This document shows positions 52,228-62,617 of a stretch of 64,000 bases of DNA, piece after piece (position 1 is the stretch's first letter; the number at the start of each line of letters is the position of its first letter). Made by a program: the position numbers and the translations under genes. The notes under the pieces were generated by a model. It ran no database searches, had not been told where the DNA came from, and saw only the letters and a list, made by a program, of their open reading frames with translations. Where the stretch lies: NCBI GenBank assembly GCA_021401465.1, contig JADDMT010000063.1, forward strand, positions 113,893-177,892, written 5' to 3'. The stretch is from Teratosphaeria epicoccoides (lineage: Eukaryota > Ascomycota > Dothideomycetes > Mycosphaerellales > Teratosphaeriaceae).

Positions 52228-54183
52228 TCACTCACGTTCCAATCCACCAACAGCTTTCGTCTCAACCGTCAACGCCGCTCCATCCCTCCCCTTTCCCCCC
52301 TCTTGTCCCCTCCCCTCCTCCCGCCGTCTCATCAACCACCACGCCGCCCCAATCCCCGTTACAAGGCCCCCGAGGTGCCCCGCATGATCTACATTCGTCT
52401 GCCTCGTCTTCACTTTTATACCGAACCTCCCCACTCTCAGATTCATCCCACTCAGCAACGCGAAACACTCCAACAACACACTCGAACCCAGATACACCCA
52501 AGCCACGTATGGGATGACCCAGTCCGTAAATGGCACGTGCAAGTTCCCTTGGGGTCTGAAGACGCAGACAGCGGCTACGACGCCCGCGACAGCGGCCGAG
52601 GAGCCAGTAACGTACGCCGGCCAATTTGCTCGGAAGACGTTGTAGACCAGGGACGTGTAGCAGCCAATCGCGCCCGAGGCGAGCAGAATAGCGAGGAAAA
52701 TCCCGCGGTCGACCGAGTAGTCTTTGTTGGTGTGCAGGAGGTAGCCGAAGACCCAGAGGGAAGCGACGTTGGAAGCCAGGTGCACGAGTGTGTCGTGCCG
52801 GAACAAGCAGCCGACCAGGCTCATCGCGTAGGGCACCGCGGGGACCAGGGTGAAGTATTTGTTTGCAAATCGCCACATTGGCGGCACGCGGAAAAGGACG
52901 AAAGTGGTGAGTAGTGTGAGGGTGAGAGCGGAGAGTGTGGCAATCGAGACTGGGACGTCGGGGAACATGCGCGCGGATCGGGGGGCCGGGGTGTAGTTTT
53001 CTGCGAGCCAGTATGCGGCTGCCAAGGCGGCGAGAAGGACGACGAAGGGCGGGCCGAGGCGGCGGAGGGTGGAGAGGTCTGGGACCTTGCCGTCTGTGCT
53101 TAGCATGGCCTTCTCCTCGTACTTCTTGATCCAAGCACTTCGTTCGCGTTTGGCGGGCAGCCATGTCTTCTGCTTTTCGACTTTGACCAGATCAACGGAG
53201 GGCTGCACCCCCCCCAGCATTTCAAGCGGTCCACGTTGAGAATGCAGAGCAGCAATCTCTTCTCTCTCTTTTCGTGCAGCTTTCTCCGCTTGCTCAGCTT
53301 TCCACCGCGCCTCATTCTGCTTCCTCATTCGCACCAACACGCTGTCGCCTACTCTCTCCCTCCCCTCCTCAGTACCCTGCTCACTCACCCGTTCCTTCTC
53401 CGCAAACTCCTCAGCCTCCCTCTTCTCCTCGTCCGTCATCGGCTCCTCCGTCATCGGCTCCTCGTCAAGATCCTTGTAAATGCCCAACTTGACAGCCCTG
53501 GCTCTCAGCACCTCAGCTTGACGCCAACTCTCCTCTTCCGCCCATACAGAACCGGCCGCTGTCTCATCGTACTCTGGGAGCAATTGCCGTACATACCACA
53601 AGCCGTTCATGATCTGCTCCTCACTCGCTTCAGTCCACTTGGGAAATTTCAGACCGACGTCGATAAGAGCCCCGGACATTCGTCTCCAGTGCAGAACTTT
53701 GAGGACGTAATTACCCATCTCTTGATCTACACTTTTGGGCGTGGTGCCGAAGATGTTATCTATTTCGGACTGAGAGAGATCAGACTCACGCCCAGGCAAT
53801 GGCATTCCACCTTCGGCATCGTAGTCTCGCCATGTCAACTCCTCCACCTCTACCTCTTCGGGTGCTGCAGCTGGTGGTGCTCCTGTGATCGGCTTCGGTG
53901 TTTGCTTTTGGTTGACGACCTGCTGTCGCCGAGATGATTGAGCTGCCGAGACCGGTGGTTTGTTGTTGTACTTTGGCGCTGCGGGTGTCTTCGCAGACTT
54001 CCTCTTGGCCGCCAGCCATGATGTTGTACCAAGAAATCTTGGTGACTCTATACTCTTATCTGCAATCTTCCCATGATCTCTGATCCGACTTTTGGCATAT
54101 CCACCAAACAGCTGCAGGAAGGGCTTTGCACGTGCTTGCGTGCATGGCACCCGTAATGCTATCGAAGTCCAAACACAGTTCAT
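52228..54183 (-). CDS. Rhomboid-family membrane protein with long N-terminal extension
   Basis: This is a single exon of 651 residues. The C-terminal third is a rhomboid membrane domain. HLASNVASLWVFG (about 468-480) carries the oxyanion His/Asn helix, AYVTGSSAAVAG (523-534) the GxSx nucleophile turn, and DHAGHLGGLVTG (599-610) the catalytic His helix. The serine-histidine dyad is therefore present and proteolysis inside the membrane is possible. The turn reads GSSA rather than the common GASG. The first 40 residues lack acids up to Asp36 and are rich in Arg and Lys, like a mitochondrial presequence, so it could be an inner-membrane enzyme beside Pcp1/PARL. Residues 110-370 form a charged soluble region with a doubled EEPMT unit and a long helix. 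No known domain was recognised there. Confidence 0.8.
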   Translation of the reverse strand: MNCVWTSIALRVPCTQARAKPFLQLFGGYAKSRIRDHGKIADKSIESPRFLGTTSWLAAKRKSAKTPAAPKYNNKPPVSAAQSSRRQQVVNQKQTPKPITGAPPAAAPEEVEVEELTWRDYDAEGGMPLPGRESDLSQSEIDNIFGTTPKSVDQEMGNYVLKVLHWRRMSGALIDVGLKFPKWTEASEEQIMNGLWYVRQLLPEYDETAAGSVWAEEESWRQAEVLRARAVKLGIYKDLDEEPMTEEPMTDEEKREAEEFAEKERVSEQGTEEGRERVGDSVLVRMRKQNEARWKAEQAEKAARKEREEIAALHSQRGPLEMLGGVQPSVDLVKVEKQKTWLPAKRERSAWIKKYEEKAMLSTDGKVPDLSTLRRLGPPFVVLLAALAAAYWLAENYTPAPRSARMFPDVPVSIATLSALTLTLLTTFVLFRVPPMWRFANKYFTLVPAVPYAMSLVGCLFRHDTLVHLASNVASLWVFGYLLHTNKDYSVDRGIFLAILLASGAIGCYTSLVYNVFRANWPAYVTGSSAAVAGVVAAVCVFRPQGNLHVPFTDWVIPYVAWVYLGSSVLLECFALLSGMNLRVGRFGIKVKTRQTNVDHAGHLGGLVTGIGAAWWLMRRREEGRGQEGGKGRDGAALTVETKAVGGLERE

Positions 54184-54475
54184 CTCGTCTCCTCAACACA
54201 TCGACAGTCTGCTCCTCCACTTCCACGGCTCCGAATGGCTCAAGACGGAAGGCACGCATCGGAAGTCATTGACCACGGGCGGAGCCCTCGGTGGTGCTCG
54301 AGCCACCCCACGATTATCACATGCCAGTGGGGTCCCCCCATTCAGAATTTAAACCCGTCGCATGAACCACTCCACCCCACAAAGACAAAAAAAATCCAAA
54401 AGCCTCGTTTTCCCATTCAAACAACAACAACAACAACGCATCATATACCCCTCCTCCATCTCATCCATCCCAACC

Positions 54476-54943
54476 ATGTCCTCCGAGACCATAAACCCCA
54501 TAACCCCCACTCGATTCGCCCTGGCCATCGCCGACCTCCCCCTCGACACCCTGCACTCCAAAGCCGCCGAGATCCAAAACTCCATCCTCCATCTCCGCCA
54601 CAGTAACAACGAAATGCTTCCCTTTGCGGAAGAAGGAGATCAGGATTGCAAAGACGCGATGTTTGAGAATCTGCAGGTGATTGCGCGCATGAACGAGAGG
54701 ATTGCGTTGTTGAAGGAGGAGGTCCAGGGGAGAGGGTTGGCGTGGACGGCGGCGGAGGGAGATGCGAGTCAGGAGGTGAGTGGTGAGAGGGCGAATGGGA
54801 TGGCGACGGTGAATGGGGTGGTGGGTGGCGCGGAGGTTTCGCCGCCTCAGGCACCGAGTCGACGGTTGACGGATGAGGAGTTAAGGCGGCAGGTGGAGGC
54901 GCAGATGGAGGAGGAGGGAGACGAGGAGGGCGTGCACTTGTAG
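54476..54943 (+). CDS. Conserved fungal coiled-coil protein (155 aa)
   Basis: This is a single exon from the first ATG (MSSETINPITPTRFALAIA). Residues 15-85 form a helical hairpin-like segment (LPLDTLHSKAAEIQNSILHL, then CKDAMFENLQVIARMNERIA). Heptad spacing suggests a coiled coil. A Gly/Ala/Ser linker follows. A short acidic C-terminal helix ends the protein (RRLTDEELRRQVEAQMEEEG). The N-terminal block looks like a family seen in many ascomycetes whose function I do not know. The 5' leader just upstream has a CAA repeat (about 54419-54437). The size and build would suit a subunit of a larger assembly, but no partner is implied by the neighbours. Confidence 0.65.
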   Translation: MSSETINPITPTRFALAIADLPLDTLHSKAAEIQNSILHLRHSNNEMLPFAEEGDQDCKDAMFENLQVIARMNERIALLKEEVQGRGLAWTAAEGDASQEVSGERANGMATVNGVVGGAEVSPPQAPSRRLTDEELRRQVEAQMEEEGDEEGVHL

Positions 54944-55253
54944 AGTTGATGTCGCGGGGAGGGTCAGAGTACGAAAAGTGTGTGCGTATCACGATACCCA
55001 TGAGATTTATGACCAATTCGACCAACGAGCGCGTGCATGCGGGAAGACCACGGACTGCAACGGAGAGACGCTGTTTGAGGGCTTTGAAGCAGGAGTGCGT
55101 AATGCGGCTTCTGTTCCTTGCTTGTGTAAAATAGCTACTGTACAATGAAATTGCTTGGGGCTCATGCAGCAAAATGTCCACCCCCTGCGCTGCGGGACCC
55201 TCACAAACACCCGCTCGAACGCTCCAGACCCAACTCCACCCCCTTGTTTGGCA
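54944..55253. other. Intergenic, convergent 3' ends
   Basis: A 310-bp stretch between the ends of two convergent genes, with no coding sequence supported. Confidence 0.5.
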
Positions 55254-56651
55254 CTACACAAATGCATTCAAATTCAACGGCACCGTACTCCCCCTCCCCG
55301 CTCTGTACCTCTTTGGCCCACCCACAAACGACCTGGGCTGCGGTAAATCCCCATCGCCCTGGAACTTCCATCTCGTGTCCTGAATCGCCATCCCCGATCC
55401 CTTCCTGCCACCAACATTGCTATGCATTGTTGAACGACCATTCGTAAGGGTATACGTGCTCGCATCGGGCATGCTGCGAAGTGGCGATGCAGCCGGTGGA
55501 GGAGTCTGCCCAAGACTCAGACCGCCTGCTGTAGGAATGCCGCCGCCTGACGATTTCGCGGCAGACAGTGGTGGAGGAGCTGCGGGTGCGGAGCTTTGTC
55601 GTTGTGTTGGGGGAGGCGGTGGGGGTGGAGGAGCTAAGGACGTTTGGCTAGGTCGACTTGGGGGCAGGGCAGGTGGTGGGGGTGGAGCGGCGCCAGGTGT
55701 GCTTGGAAAACTTGGTGGAGGAGGTGGAGGTGCGTCTGCAGGTGAGTTTGATCTGAAGGCATTTCTTGCTGCTTGTTCTGCTAAGCTGGTTCCGTTCATT
55801 TGTGGTGTAGGCGGGGGAGGAGGCGCAGCTGGTGCGCTGGGAGGGGGAGGCGGTGTTTTCGCACTCGAAGGCGCAGGTGGAGCTCTAGGCGCAGACGGAG
55901 GTAATGGGGGTGCTGCGGATGGTGTGAAGATTGCCGAGAAAGGGGTTGAAGGAGCTGAGGCAGATGGCTTTCGCGAAGACGGAAGTGGCATCGGCGGTTT
56001 CTTGCCTACCGGAGGCGGAGGCTTTGGTTTCCCCAACGGTAACGAGCTTGTCGACTCTGTCGCCCGCAAATTCCCTCTCAATGCTGCTAGATTTGGCGCT
56101 GCGGGCGCAGCTGAAGGGGGTCGTGGCGGCGGAGCTCCTCCAGGTAGTCTGGGCGCGGCGCCGTTGGGTCGCGGTGGAGGTGCGCTTGGTGCGGACACTT
56201 TCCGTACCGTCGTTTCCGGATCCGAGTCGTACATGTTTACACCTCCAGCACTCTTCCGTAGCTTCGGCATGCCGCCTGCAAACAACCCTCCCAGCTGTGG
56301 CGCAGACTCCATCGCTGCTGGCGGTCCACTTGGCTGATCACTATTGCTTCTCGCTCTGTTCACACCACCTGGCGCTGGCGGTCGCAGGGCCGGCACTGGC
56401 GGTGCTCCTACCACTGGTCCACCTCCTCCTGACGAGCTCTTGCTATCTATTATCGGCGCTGATCGATCGTTGGTGACGGCTTTCTTCAGTCTTGTGCCTT
56501 TGGTGATGTCGCCAAGAAGCGCATCTCTGCCTTTCGTTGCTTGAGGCGGTGGTCTGGAAGGTAAATTGGCGGGTGGTGGAGGCGGGGGTGGTGGCCCTCC
56601 TGGTTTCATGCCAGGCATTGGCGGAGGAGGGGGTGGAGGGGGGGGCGGCAT
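55254..56651 (-). CDS. VRP1: Verprolin/WIP-family actin regulator
   Basis: This is a single exon of 465 residues from the ATG at 56651 (MPPPPPPPPPPMPGM). A WH2 actin-binding motif lies at about 40-57 (GRDALLGDITKGTRLKK), followed by the family's VTNDRSAP. Long proline tracts then alternate with Ser/Ala linkers, forming sites for SH3 domains and profilin. A short C-terminal region (DTRWKFQGDGDLPQPRSFVG) corresponds to the segment that binds WASP/Las17. The protein stabilises Las17 and links it to actin patches in endocytosis and polarised growth. The opposite strand also has a long Gly-rich open frame (55417-56337), which is only the mirror of the proline codons. Confidence 0.93.
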   Translation of the reverse strand: MPPPPPPPPPPMPGMKPGGPPPPPPPPANLPSRPPPQATKGRDALLGDITKGTRLKKAVTNDRSAPIIDSKSSSGGGGPVVGAPPVPALRPPAPGGVNRARSNSDQPSGPPAAMESAPQLGGLFAGGMPKLRKSAGGVNMYDSDPETTVRKVSAPSAPPPRPNGAAPRLPGGAPPPRPPSAAPAAPNLAALRGNLRATESTSSLPLGKPKPPPPVGKKPPMPLPSSRKPSASAPSTPFSAIFTPSAAPPLPPSAPRAPPAPSSAKTPPPPPSAPAAPPPPPTPQMNGTSLAEQAARNAFRSNSPADAPPPPPPSFPSTPGAAPPPPPALPPSRPSQTSLAPPPPPPPPTQRQSSAPAAPPPLSAAKSSGGGIPTAGGLSLGQTPPPAASPLRSMPDASTYTLTNGRSTMHSNVGGRKGSGMAIQDTRWKFQGDGDLPQPRSFVGGPKRYRAGRGSTVPLNLNAFV

Positions 56652-57176
56652 GATGGCGGTGCAGTACTGTCGTATTGCTCCGCACCGACGGACCTTTAGC
56701 CTGTGGTGTCCTGATCTTACAACACCAACAGCGCGTGGAGAATCATGAAATGGTGGTGCCTGAAATGTGCAACACACAATATGATGTCGGGTTTCAAGGT
56801 GCGAGCGATGACTTCAGCCACAGACACGCCCACATGGCTGGCGGCCCATCCCGTCGCGTACCTGCCAAGTTCAGAAAGTCATGAAGCTTTGACGTATTGG
56901 CAGCGCAGAGTACTGTCAGAACGGCTCACGACAGTCGAGAGTCCAGTGTGCATCAAAGAAAAGGCTTTGCGGATACGTTTGATAGCATTTCCTCCAGGTG
57001 TGGCCTCACCCCTGCAACCTGGCTTCCTACTGATGTGTGTCTGTCCCATGCATATCGATGTCATACTTCGTCAGGCCCCCATAAAGTAAGTACACGCCAC
57101 CTTACCCTCCAAGGTAGACACAGACACCCCAATCCGCCTTCAATCGCAACCTCAATCACACCCACCCCCGCAAAAA
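56652..57176. promoter_or_regulatory. Divergent promoter region of VRP1 and the GPHKSD-repeat gene
   Basis: The stretch separates two divergent starts. The last 110 bp before 57177 are C-rich, as is common in leaders of fungal genes. No specific site is claimed. Confidence 0.45.
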
Positions 57177-57470
57177 ATGTCTTCCTCCAACCCCACCAAC
57201 AATACCCCCAACCCCACCACCGGCCCAGCCAAACACACCGTCGGTCCCCACAAAAGCGACCTAGCCAACATCCTCGATCCGAAGGTTAAACCTGAAGGCT
57301 CGAACCTCGATGCCATGAGAGGCAAGAGCGGCGATGCGACAGGTCCGGCTCCTAGTACGATTGGCCCGCATAAGAGCGATATGGCGAATATTTTGGATCC
57401 GAAGGTCAAGCCGGATCCGACGAAGTTGGGTCATGAGAAGGATGTTGTGGCGAGGGAGGACGGGGTGTGA
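57177..57470 (+). CDS. Small fungal protein with two GPHKSD..ILDPKV repeats (97 aa)
   Basis: This is a single exon of 97 residues. After a Asn/Thr/Pro-rich start (MSSSNPTNNTPNPTTGPAK), the motif GPHKSDLANILDPKVKPE occurs, followed 40 residues later by GPHKSDMANILDPKVKPD. Each is preceded by a Thr-rich or Pro-rich linker. The GPHKS..AN..DP.V motif recurs in many ascomycete small proteins linked, by expression in other species, to stress or conidiation. I recall the motif but no biochemical role. The protein is hydrophilic, with no signal peptide or membrane helix, and is probably disordered. A short leader intron just upstream cannot be excluded. Confidence 0.75.
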   Translation: MSSSNPTNNTPNPTTGPAKHTVGPHKSDLANILDPKVKPEGSNLDAMRGKSGDATGPAPSTIGPHKSDMANILDPKVKPDPTKLGHEKDVVAREDGV

Positions 57471-58321
57471 GGTGGATGTTGAGGGCGGGGTGAGTGGGGT
57501 CGGATGGGTGGGATGGGGAGGCGTGGTGGAGGAGGTAGGGATTGCAGTGTTGTGTGGTCTTGATGAAGGTGGGAATGGGTGGCGAAGGTGTTGCGCAAAT
57601 GACTCGGGCGAGGTGTTGATGTTGAGACCGCATCAGTCTCGTATCAAGTGCATCACGATCATCAATGCTCGACGGGTCGTACAGAATATGCTCGAGCCTA
57701 GTATCGGCTTGGTTTTTGTTGGACGTCTTGTTCTCTCAGAATGCTCGAGGGGACGCTTCACAGCATGCTTATCGATGTGGATAAGAATGGTAGATCAATC
57801 GGCGGCGGAAGATGGGTCAAATGAGAAAGGCAAGAAGGACCATCATTAATGCCAAACTAATGCTAGTGAAAAGCCGTCAATCGTTCTCACATCCCTTCTA
57901 CTCGTTCCGAGGCTCGAGCATTGCTGTCGTATAGAGCGCGATCTACATGTGAGTTGACCTGCAAATTGACTTCGTCAGCCAGACCGGCGGATAAAGGACT
58001 CGACAACGACTTGTTGAGTAAAAACCAAAAAACCAAAAGAGAAGAAGCTTGCACGATTCAACATCGCCAGATGAATCCTATAGCATGCCTGTCATGCGCT
58101 CAAGCTTCTCTAAATATCATTTCCCTGCCCCTGTGCCTCTATCTCCAAGCCTCCCTTACGGCACAATCCTAAAGTATGTACGTAGTCTACGCTGATATAT
58201 GGTAAATATATATATTTGTACTGAAGACACCGGGGTATCAATAAACCGATCACTAGCGGCCAGACCAACCTGGAAGGCACGAGCACATTGGCGCTTAGCC
58301 TCACATAACCTTTCAACTTCT
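57471..58321. other. Intergenic, convergent 3' ends, no gene seen
   Basis: A frame overlapping the end of the previous gene in another phase runs to 57849, but it is a shadow. Nothing else is supported. Confidence 0.5.
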
Positions 58322-59266
58322 CTACAGCATTCCCTGCACGACCTGCACCGTCTCCTGAATGGCTCTCGCCAACTCCGTCCCGTCCTGCCATGGCTGATCG
58401 TGCTTACCGCGCACTTCTATGAGTCTCAGTCTTCGCTCGCCACTCGTGTCGTCGAATCCTTGAGCCTTGAGAGCTGTGCGCATGAGATCTACTTGCTCCC
58501 ATTCTACCAATTCGTCTTCCCTCGAATGCGCCAGGACCGCTAGTCTGCCGTCTGTCCAGCTCTCCTCGTACGGTCCCGAAGTCGGACTGGCAGCTTTCCA
58601 GGCACTCTTATCCGATCCGAAGGCCCTGGTGATGAAGTCCTTGTAAAACGGTTCCTTGACGTGGTACTCGACAAGCGCTGGAAAATCGTAGAGCCCTTCA
58701 ACCCCTAGAATGGCAATGGGTGGCACAACATTGAGTTCCAGAGCAAGAGTAGACTCGTACTGCGTCCCCCAATACCGGCGCATAGCAACTTGAAACGCCA
58801 GCGCCGCCCCACACGAATGCCCAACAAGCACATACCGCTCCTCGAACCTGTACGTCTCCTGCAGATGCAACAGCGCCGCCAAGACATCATTTACATGATC
58901 CGGATGCCTCGCGTTCCTCGCCGGATCCGCGGGATTGGAAGGCTCCGTCGGATGAGAAGGATACGCAGTCAGTCGGTAATTTATCGAGGCGAGACCCGCT
59001 ATGAGAGGAGCTTCCGGAGATTTCAAGAGGATGTCGCGGGTGCGAGAGAAGGAGGCTGAGGTGATTGAGGGGTCTTGCCAGGCGCCGCCGTGGACGTAGA
59101 TGATCCAGATCGCTTTGCTGGAGAGTGAGGTGGGGCGCGGGATGCAGAGTTCGAGGGTGTTGAGGGCGCTGGTGTGGGTGTATTGGATGTTGTGGAGGTA
59201 TTGGGGAAAGCCGTCGGTTGGGCTGGGGGGGATGGCCATTGTGGGTTTTTGGCTCCCCGGATACAT
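58322..59266 (-). CDS. BNA7: Kynurenine formamidase (alpha/beta hydrolase)
   Basis: This is a single exon of 314 residues from the ATG at 59266. An inner start at 59239 (MAIPPSPTDGF) would give 305. HGGAWQDP (about residues 59-66) is the oxyanion motif typical of kynurenine formamidases. LVGHSCGAALAF holds the catalytic serine in GxSxG. The Asp follows in AHSREDELVEW and the His in EVRGKHDQPW, completing the triad in the expected order. The enzyme hydrolyses N-formylkynurenine to kynurenine in the tryptophan-to-NAD pathway, in the cytosol. No other kynurenine-pathway gene is in the window. Other esterases share the fold, but the HGGAWQDP motif favours this assignment. Confidence 0.88.
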   Translation of the reverse strand: MYPGSQKPTMAIPPSPTDGFPQYLHNIQYTHTSALNTLELCIPRPTSLSSKAIWIIYVHGGAWQDPSITSASFSRTRDILLKSPEAPLIAGLASINYRLTAYPSHPTEPSNPADPARNARHPDHVNDVLAALLHLQETYRFEERYVLVGHSCGAALAFQVAMRRYWGTQYESTLALELNVVPPIAILGVEGLYDFPALVEYHVKEPFYKDFITRAFGSDKSAWKAASPTSGPYEESWTDGRLAVLAHSREDELVEWEQVDLMRTALKAQGFDDTSGERRLRLIEVRGKHDQPWQDGTELARAIQETVQVVQGML

Positions 59267-60520
59267 GTATGTTCTCTTTCAATGGCTAAGTTTCTGCCGC
59301 GTGGGCAGTCTGCGCGACTTGGGAATTTCTGAGATCGTCAGGTGGTTGGCTGCAGTGATTATGTACACAGCTGCATGAGCGGGAGTCCTGCTGCAAGCTG
59401 CGCCACTGTGTTGCAGGTCGACTGTTAGGTGCCCTATGTGTACAAGCTGCAGACGGGTGAGCAAGAGACGAGGACGGAAAAAGCAAAGACATTTTTCTTG
59501 GACACGACCACCATGAAGCAACCAGCTCGACGCTTGTGCACTATCCGCACCAGCGTTGAGTACTAAGGCAAGTACCTGGAGGCGACTGCAATCCATTTGA
59601 GATTCGGTCTGCACTCCACCCGATCAGCTGCAAGCGTTCAGGTTGTGGTTTAGTATGCGCGTCACGACCCTAGCTTTGCCGCGTGAGGATTGACGGGTCG
59701 AGAGGCGGGTGTTTTGAGTCGATCCAGGGCAGAGTTTTCCAAAAGACGGAGCTTTTTATGTCTCAGGCATATCTTTTCTTAGACGAGTCATGTGCTGGCA
59801 TGGCTCGAGGCACGTGATGCTTGTGTGAAGGACTCAATGTTATTGATTAGTCCATGTTGATTACACGTGTTGGATCTATTGATTGGGCAGCAGGTCGAAG
59901 CGGGCGGTCGGCGAAGATGGAAGATGGCAGGCCTGTGCTGCAGCGCAACGTCATCCGCAAGACCGCCCCCCACTTGCACCCAAGCATCTTGCCTCCCCGC
60001 CTCCACTCTCGCTACATGGATCTGCAAGCGCTCGGAGGGCGGTGGGCGTGAAATCGAATCGACATCAGCGCATGTGCCAGCGCATAACAACAAACGAGAC
60101 TGCCGCCGTCACATCACAGATACATCTTCCAAACAAACGGGGTCAACCATCACCATCAATATCAATATCAACACCAACAACTCGCTCCATCAATCAAAAC
60201 CTGACTGGAAACAGAAACATCGGCTCCGGCCGCACGTCATCGGCACACCGTCAGCGCCTGAGCCAGCAGCGACAGCCCTGCCACCTGGGACCCACCAAGC
60301 GACCCAACGAACAGCAAGCACATGCCCACTACTTGCCCGTGGACGAGCACGCCTTGGAACGACGAAACCCATGAGGAACCGCACCTGATACTCTCCTCCG
60401 ACCCATCATCCATCATCACCTCATCTTTCCGGCAACACGCTTAACCTTTGACGCCCCTTCTCCGATTGATTGATTGATTCATTGATTCATTGAACCGTTG
60501 ATTCGTACCTCACTTCCACC
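59267..60520. promoter_or_regulatory. Divergent promoter region with low-complexity leader
   Basis: The stretch lies between the kynurenine formamidase start and the DUF3824 gene start. It holds imperfect ATCAATATCA and CAAC repeats (about 60140-60195). A GATTGATT/GATTCATT array lies at about 60464-60503, within 60 bp of the downstream ATG. No supported coding region is seen. Confidence 0.5.
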
Positions 60521-62617
60521 ATGTCGCAATACGCGGCATCGCGCTACGACGACGATGAGCCCCGCCGTTATCACAGCACGTAAGCGATTCTTCTCATCAA
60601 ATCATCAAGTGAAGCGACACTGACGCAACAGCAGACGCACCCGCCCACGTGAGCGTGACGAGCCGGACTATGTGAGGGAGGATGTGTATATCGAGCGCGG
60701 CAAAGGACCCGGACCCAGGGAGCTGGTATACCGTGGACGCGACGACAGCGTAGAGGACATCCCGAGGAACTTCCCACCGCCCGGGCGCTCTACCTACGGT
60801 GACGACTATGGCCCGCGCCGGAGCCGCAGTGCAAGAGGTGGCAGGTACGATGATGACTACGACGATGATCGTTACACCGACTACACCGCTCCTGCTGCGG
60901 CGGGAGCTGCCGCCGGCTATGCCGCTGGTCGTCGCCGAGAGCGTGAGAGGCGCCGTCGTGATGACCGTGACTACGATTCAGAGTATTCTCGCTCTCCCTC
61001 ACCCGCTCGCACTGCTCGCGGTGAGCGGCGCAAGTCGGGGGTCGAGAATTTGCTCGGTGGTCTTGGTCTAGGCGGCTTGGCGGGTGCGGTTCTTGGCAAC
61101 AAGGACAAGTCACGCGACCGCTCCGATTCTCGCGACCGCCGCTCACGCTCCCGTAGACGTGGATACTCTTCCGATGGCTATTCACGCAGTCGGTCTCGCG
61201 GAGGCGGCAAGGCTGAGACCGAACGTAAATGGGCTCAAGCTGCGCAAGCTGCTCTCATCGCTGGTGCCGTCGAAGCTTTTCGTGCCCGCAAAGAGCCTGG
61301 TCCCTGGACGGGCGACAAGGGCAAGCGTATTGCGACAGCTGCTATCGGCGCTGGTGGTATCGACGGGATTCTTGACCGTAACCCGGAAAAGAAGACCAAG
61401 CGTCATCTTGCCGAAGCCGTCATTGGCGGTCTTGCTGCCAACCGCGTTGTCAATGGTCCCCGCTCCAAGTCTCGCGGGCCTGGAGGTCGGGCCTATTCTC
61501 CGGATGGATCCGTGATGTCGCGCGGAACCATTCGCTCGCGCAGCCGAAGCATCATTGACAGGTTCCGTGGCCGCTCTCAATCTCGTGGTCGCAGCGTCTA
61601 CGACGACGAGCCTCCGCAAGATCGTGGCAACGGCGGTGGTGCTGTCAAGGGACTTGTGGCAGGTGGTGCGCTAGCGGCGGCTGGCAAAGCCATCTACGAT
61701 CGCGTGCGCTCCAAGTCCCGCAAGAGGAACCAGTCCCGTGACCGTGACTCGTCTGCAGATTCGTATGTGCCTTCCCGTGCTCGTCGTCGAGACAGACGTC
61801 GCTCACCTCCTTCAGATACAGACGCTCGGAGTACTCGCCAGAGTCAAGCCGGTACAGATCGCGATCGCGGTCGCGGCCACGATACTAATGGCGACAGGGA
61901 TGCCGGTGCCTTGGTTGCTGGTGGTGCAGGCGGCGCGGTAGGCAGTGCTGGTGCTGGTGAGGGCCAAGGCAGCACGAATCGCAGTAAATCCAGTGACAGT
62001 AGCAGTACTACGGACATGGAGAACAAGCGAAAGCATATGCGAGGCAAGGAATTGTTGACGGCGGGGCTGGCTACTATTGCTACCATCCACGCGGCCCACG
62101 GTGTGTACTCGTCTATGGAAGCACATGAGAAGCGCCACAAAATGGTGGCAGAGGGCGTGTTGTCTCCTGAGGATGCCCGGAAGAAGCAAACAAAAGCATG
62201 GGTGCAGGATGCGGCTGCGGTCGGGATTGCGGCGTTGGGTATCAAGGGTGCGTTCTCGGAATGGAAGGAGATGAATGAACACAGGTATGCCCTATTCAAT
62301 ATCCTACGAGCTGTTGTATCTTTACTGACTCGCGCTTGCCCAGACGCGAAATCCACGAGATCGAGAAACGCAAGCGCGAGCGCAGGAAGAAGCGTGAGGC
62401 CAAGGCAAAAGCAGCAGAACGTGAGCAAAATGAACGTATGCAAATGCTGATGATGAACCCAATGGCGGCCTACGGCGGTATGCAAAACGGTATCATGCCT
62501 TACGGTATGCCGCAACAAGGTGGCTATGGCGGTCAGTCAGTGGGAGGTGCGCAGCAAGCAGCCAGCCCCACCCCCGACAACAGCGGCAACCCTTATGCTT
62601 CTGCCGGCGCTCGCTAG
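60521..62617 (+). CDS. DUF3824-type Arg/Ser/Gly-rich protein
   Basis: Exons 60521-60579, 60635-62284 and 62344-62617 give 660 residues; introns are 55 and 59 bp. The sequence is full of Arg-Ser-Arg, Arg-Asp and Tyr-Asp stretches (for example SRSRRRGYSSDGYSRSRSRG). Between them lie Gly/Ala-rich hydrophobic blocks such as VENLLGGLGLGGLAGAVLG and KGLVAGGALAAAGKAIYD. That mix is the hallmark of fungal DUF3824 proteins. A more ordered C-terminal part carries KELLTAGLATIATIHAAHGV and VQDAAAVGIAALGIKGAFSE. It is followed by a basic helix and a Met/Gly/Gln-rich end. Without the second intron the frame stops at 62450. The first acceptor is a CAGCAG pair, so one residue may vary. Function is unknown. 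Confidence 0.85.

Noticed and set aside
55417..56337. 306-codon Gly-rich plus-strand frame
   Set aside because: It is the mirror image of the proline-rich verprolin gene: CCN codons on one strand read as GGN on the other.
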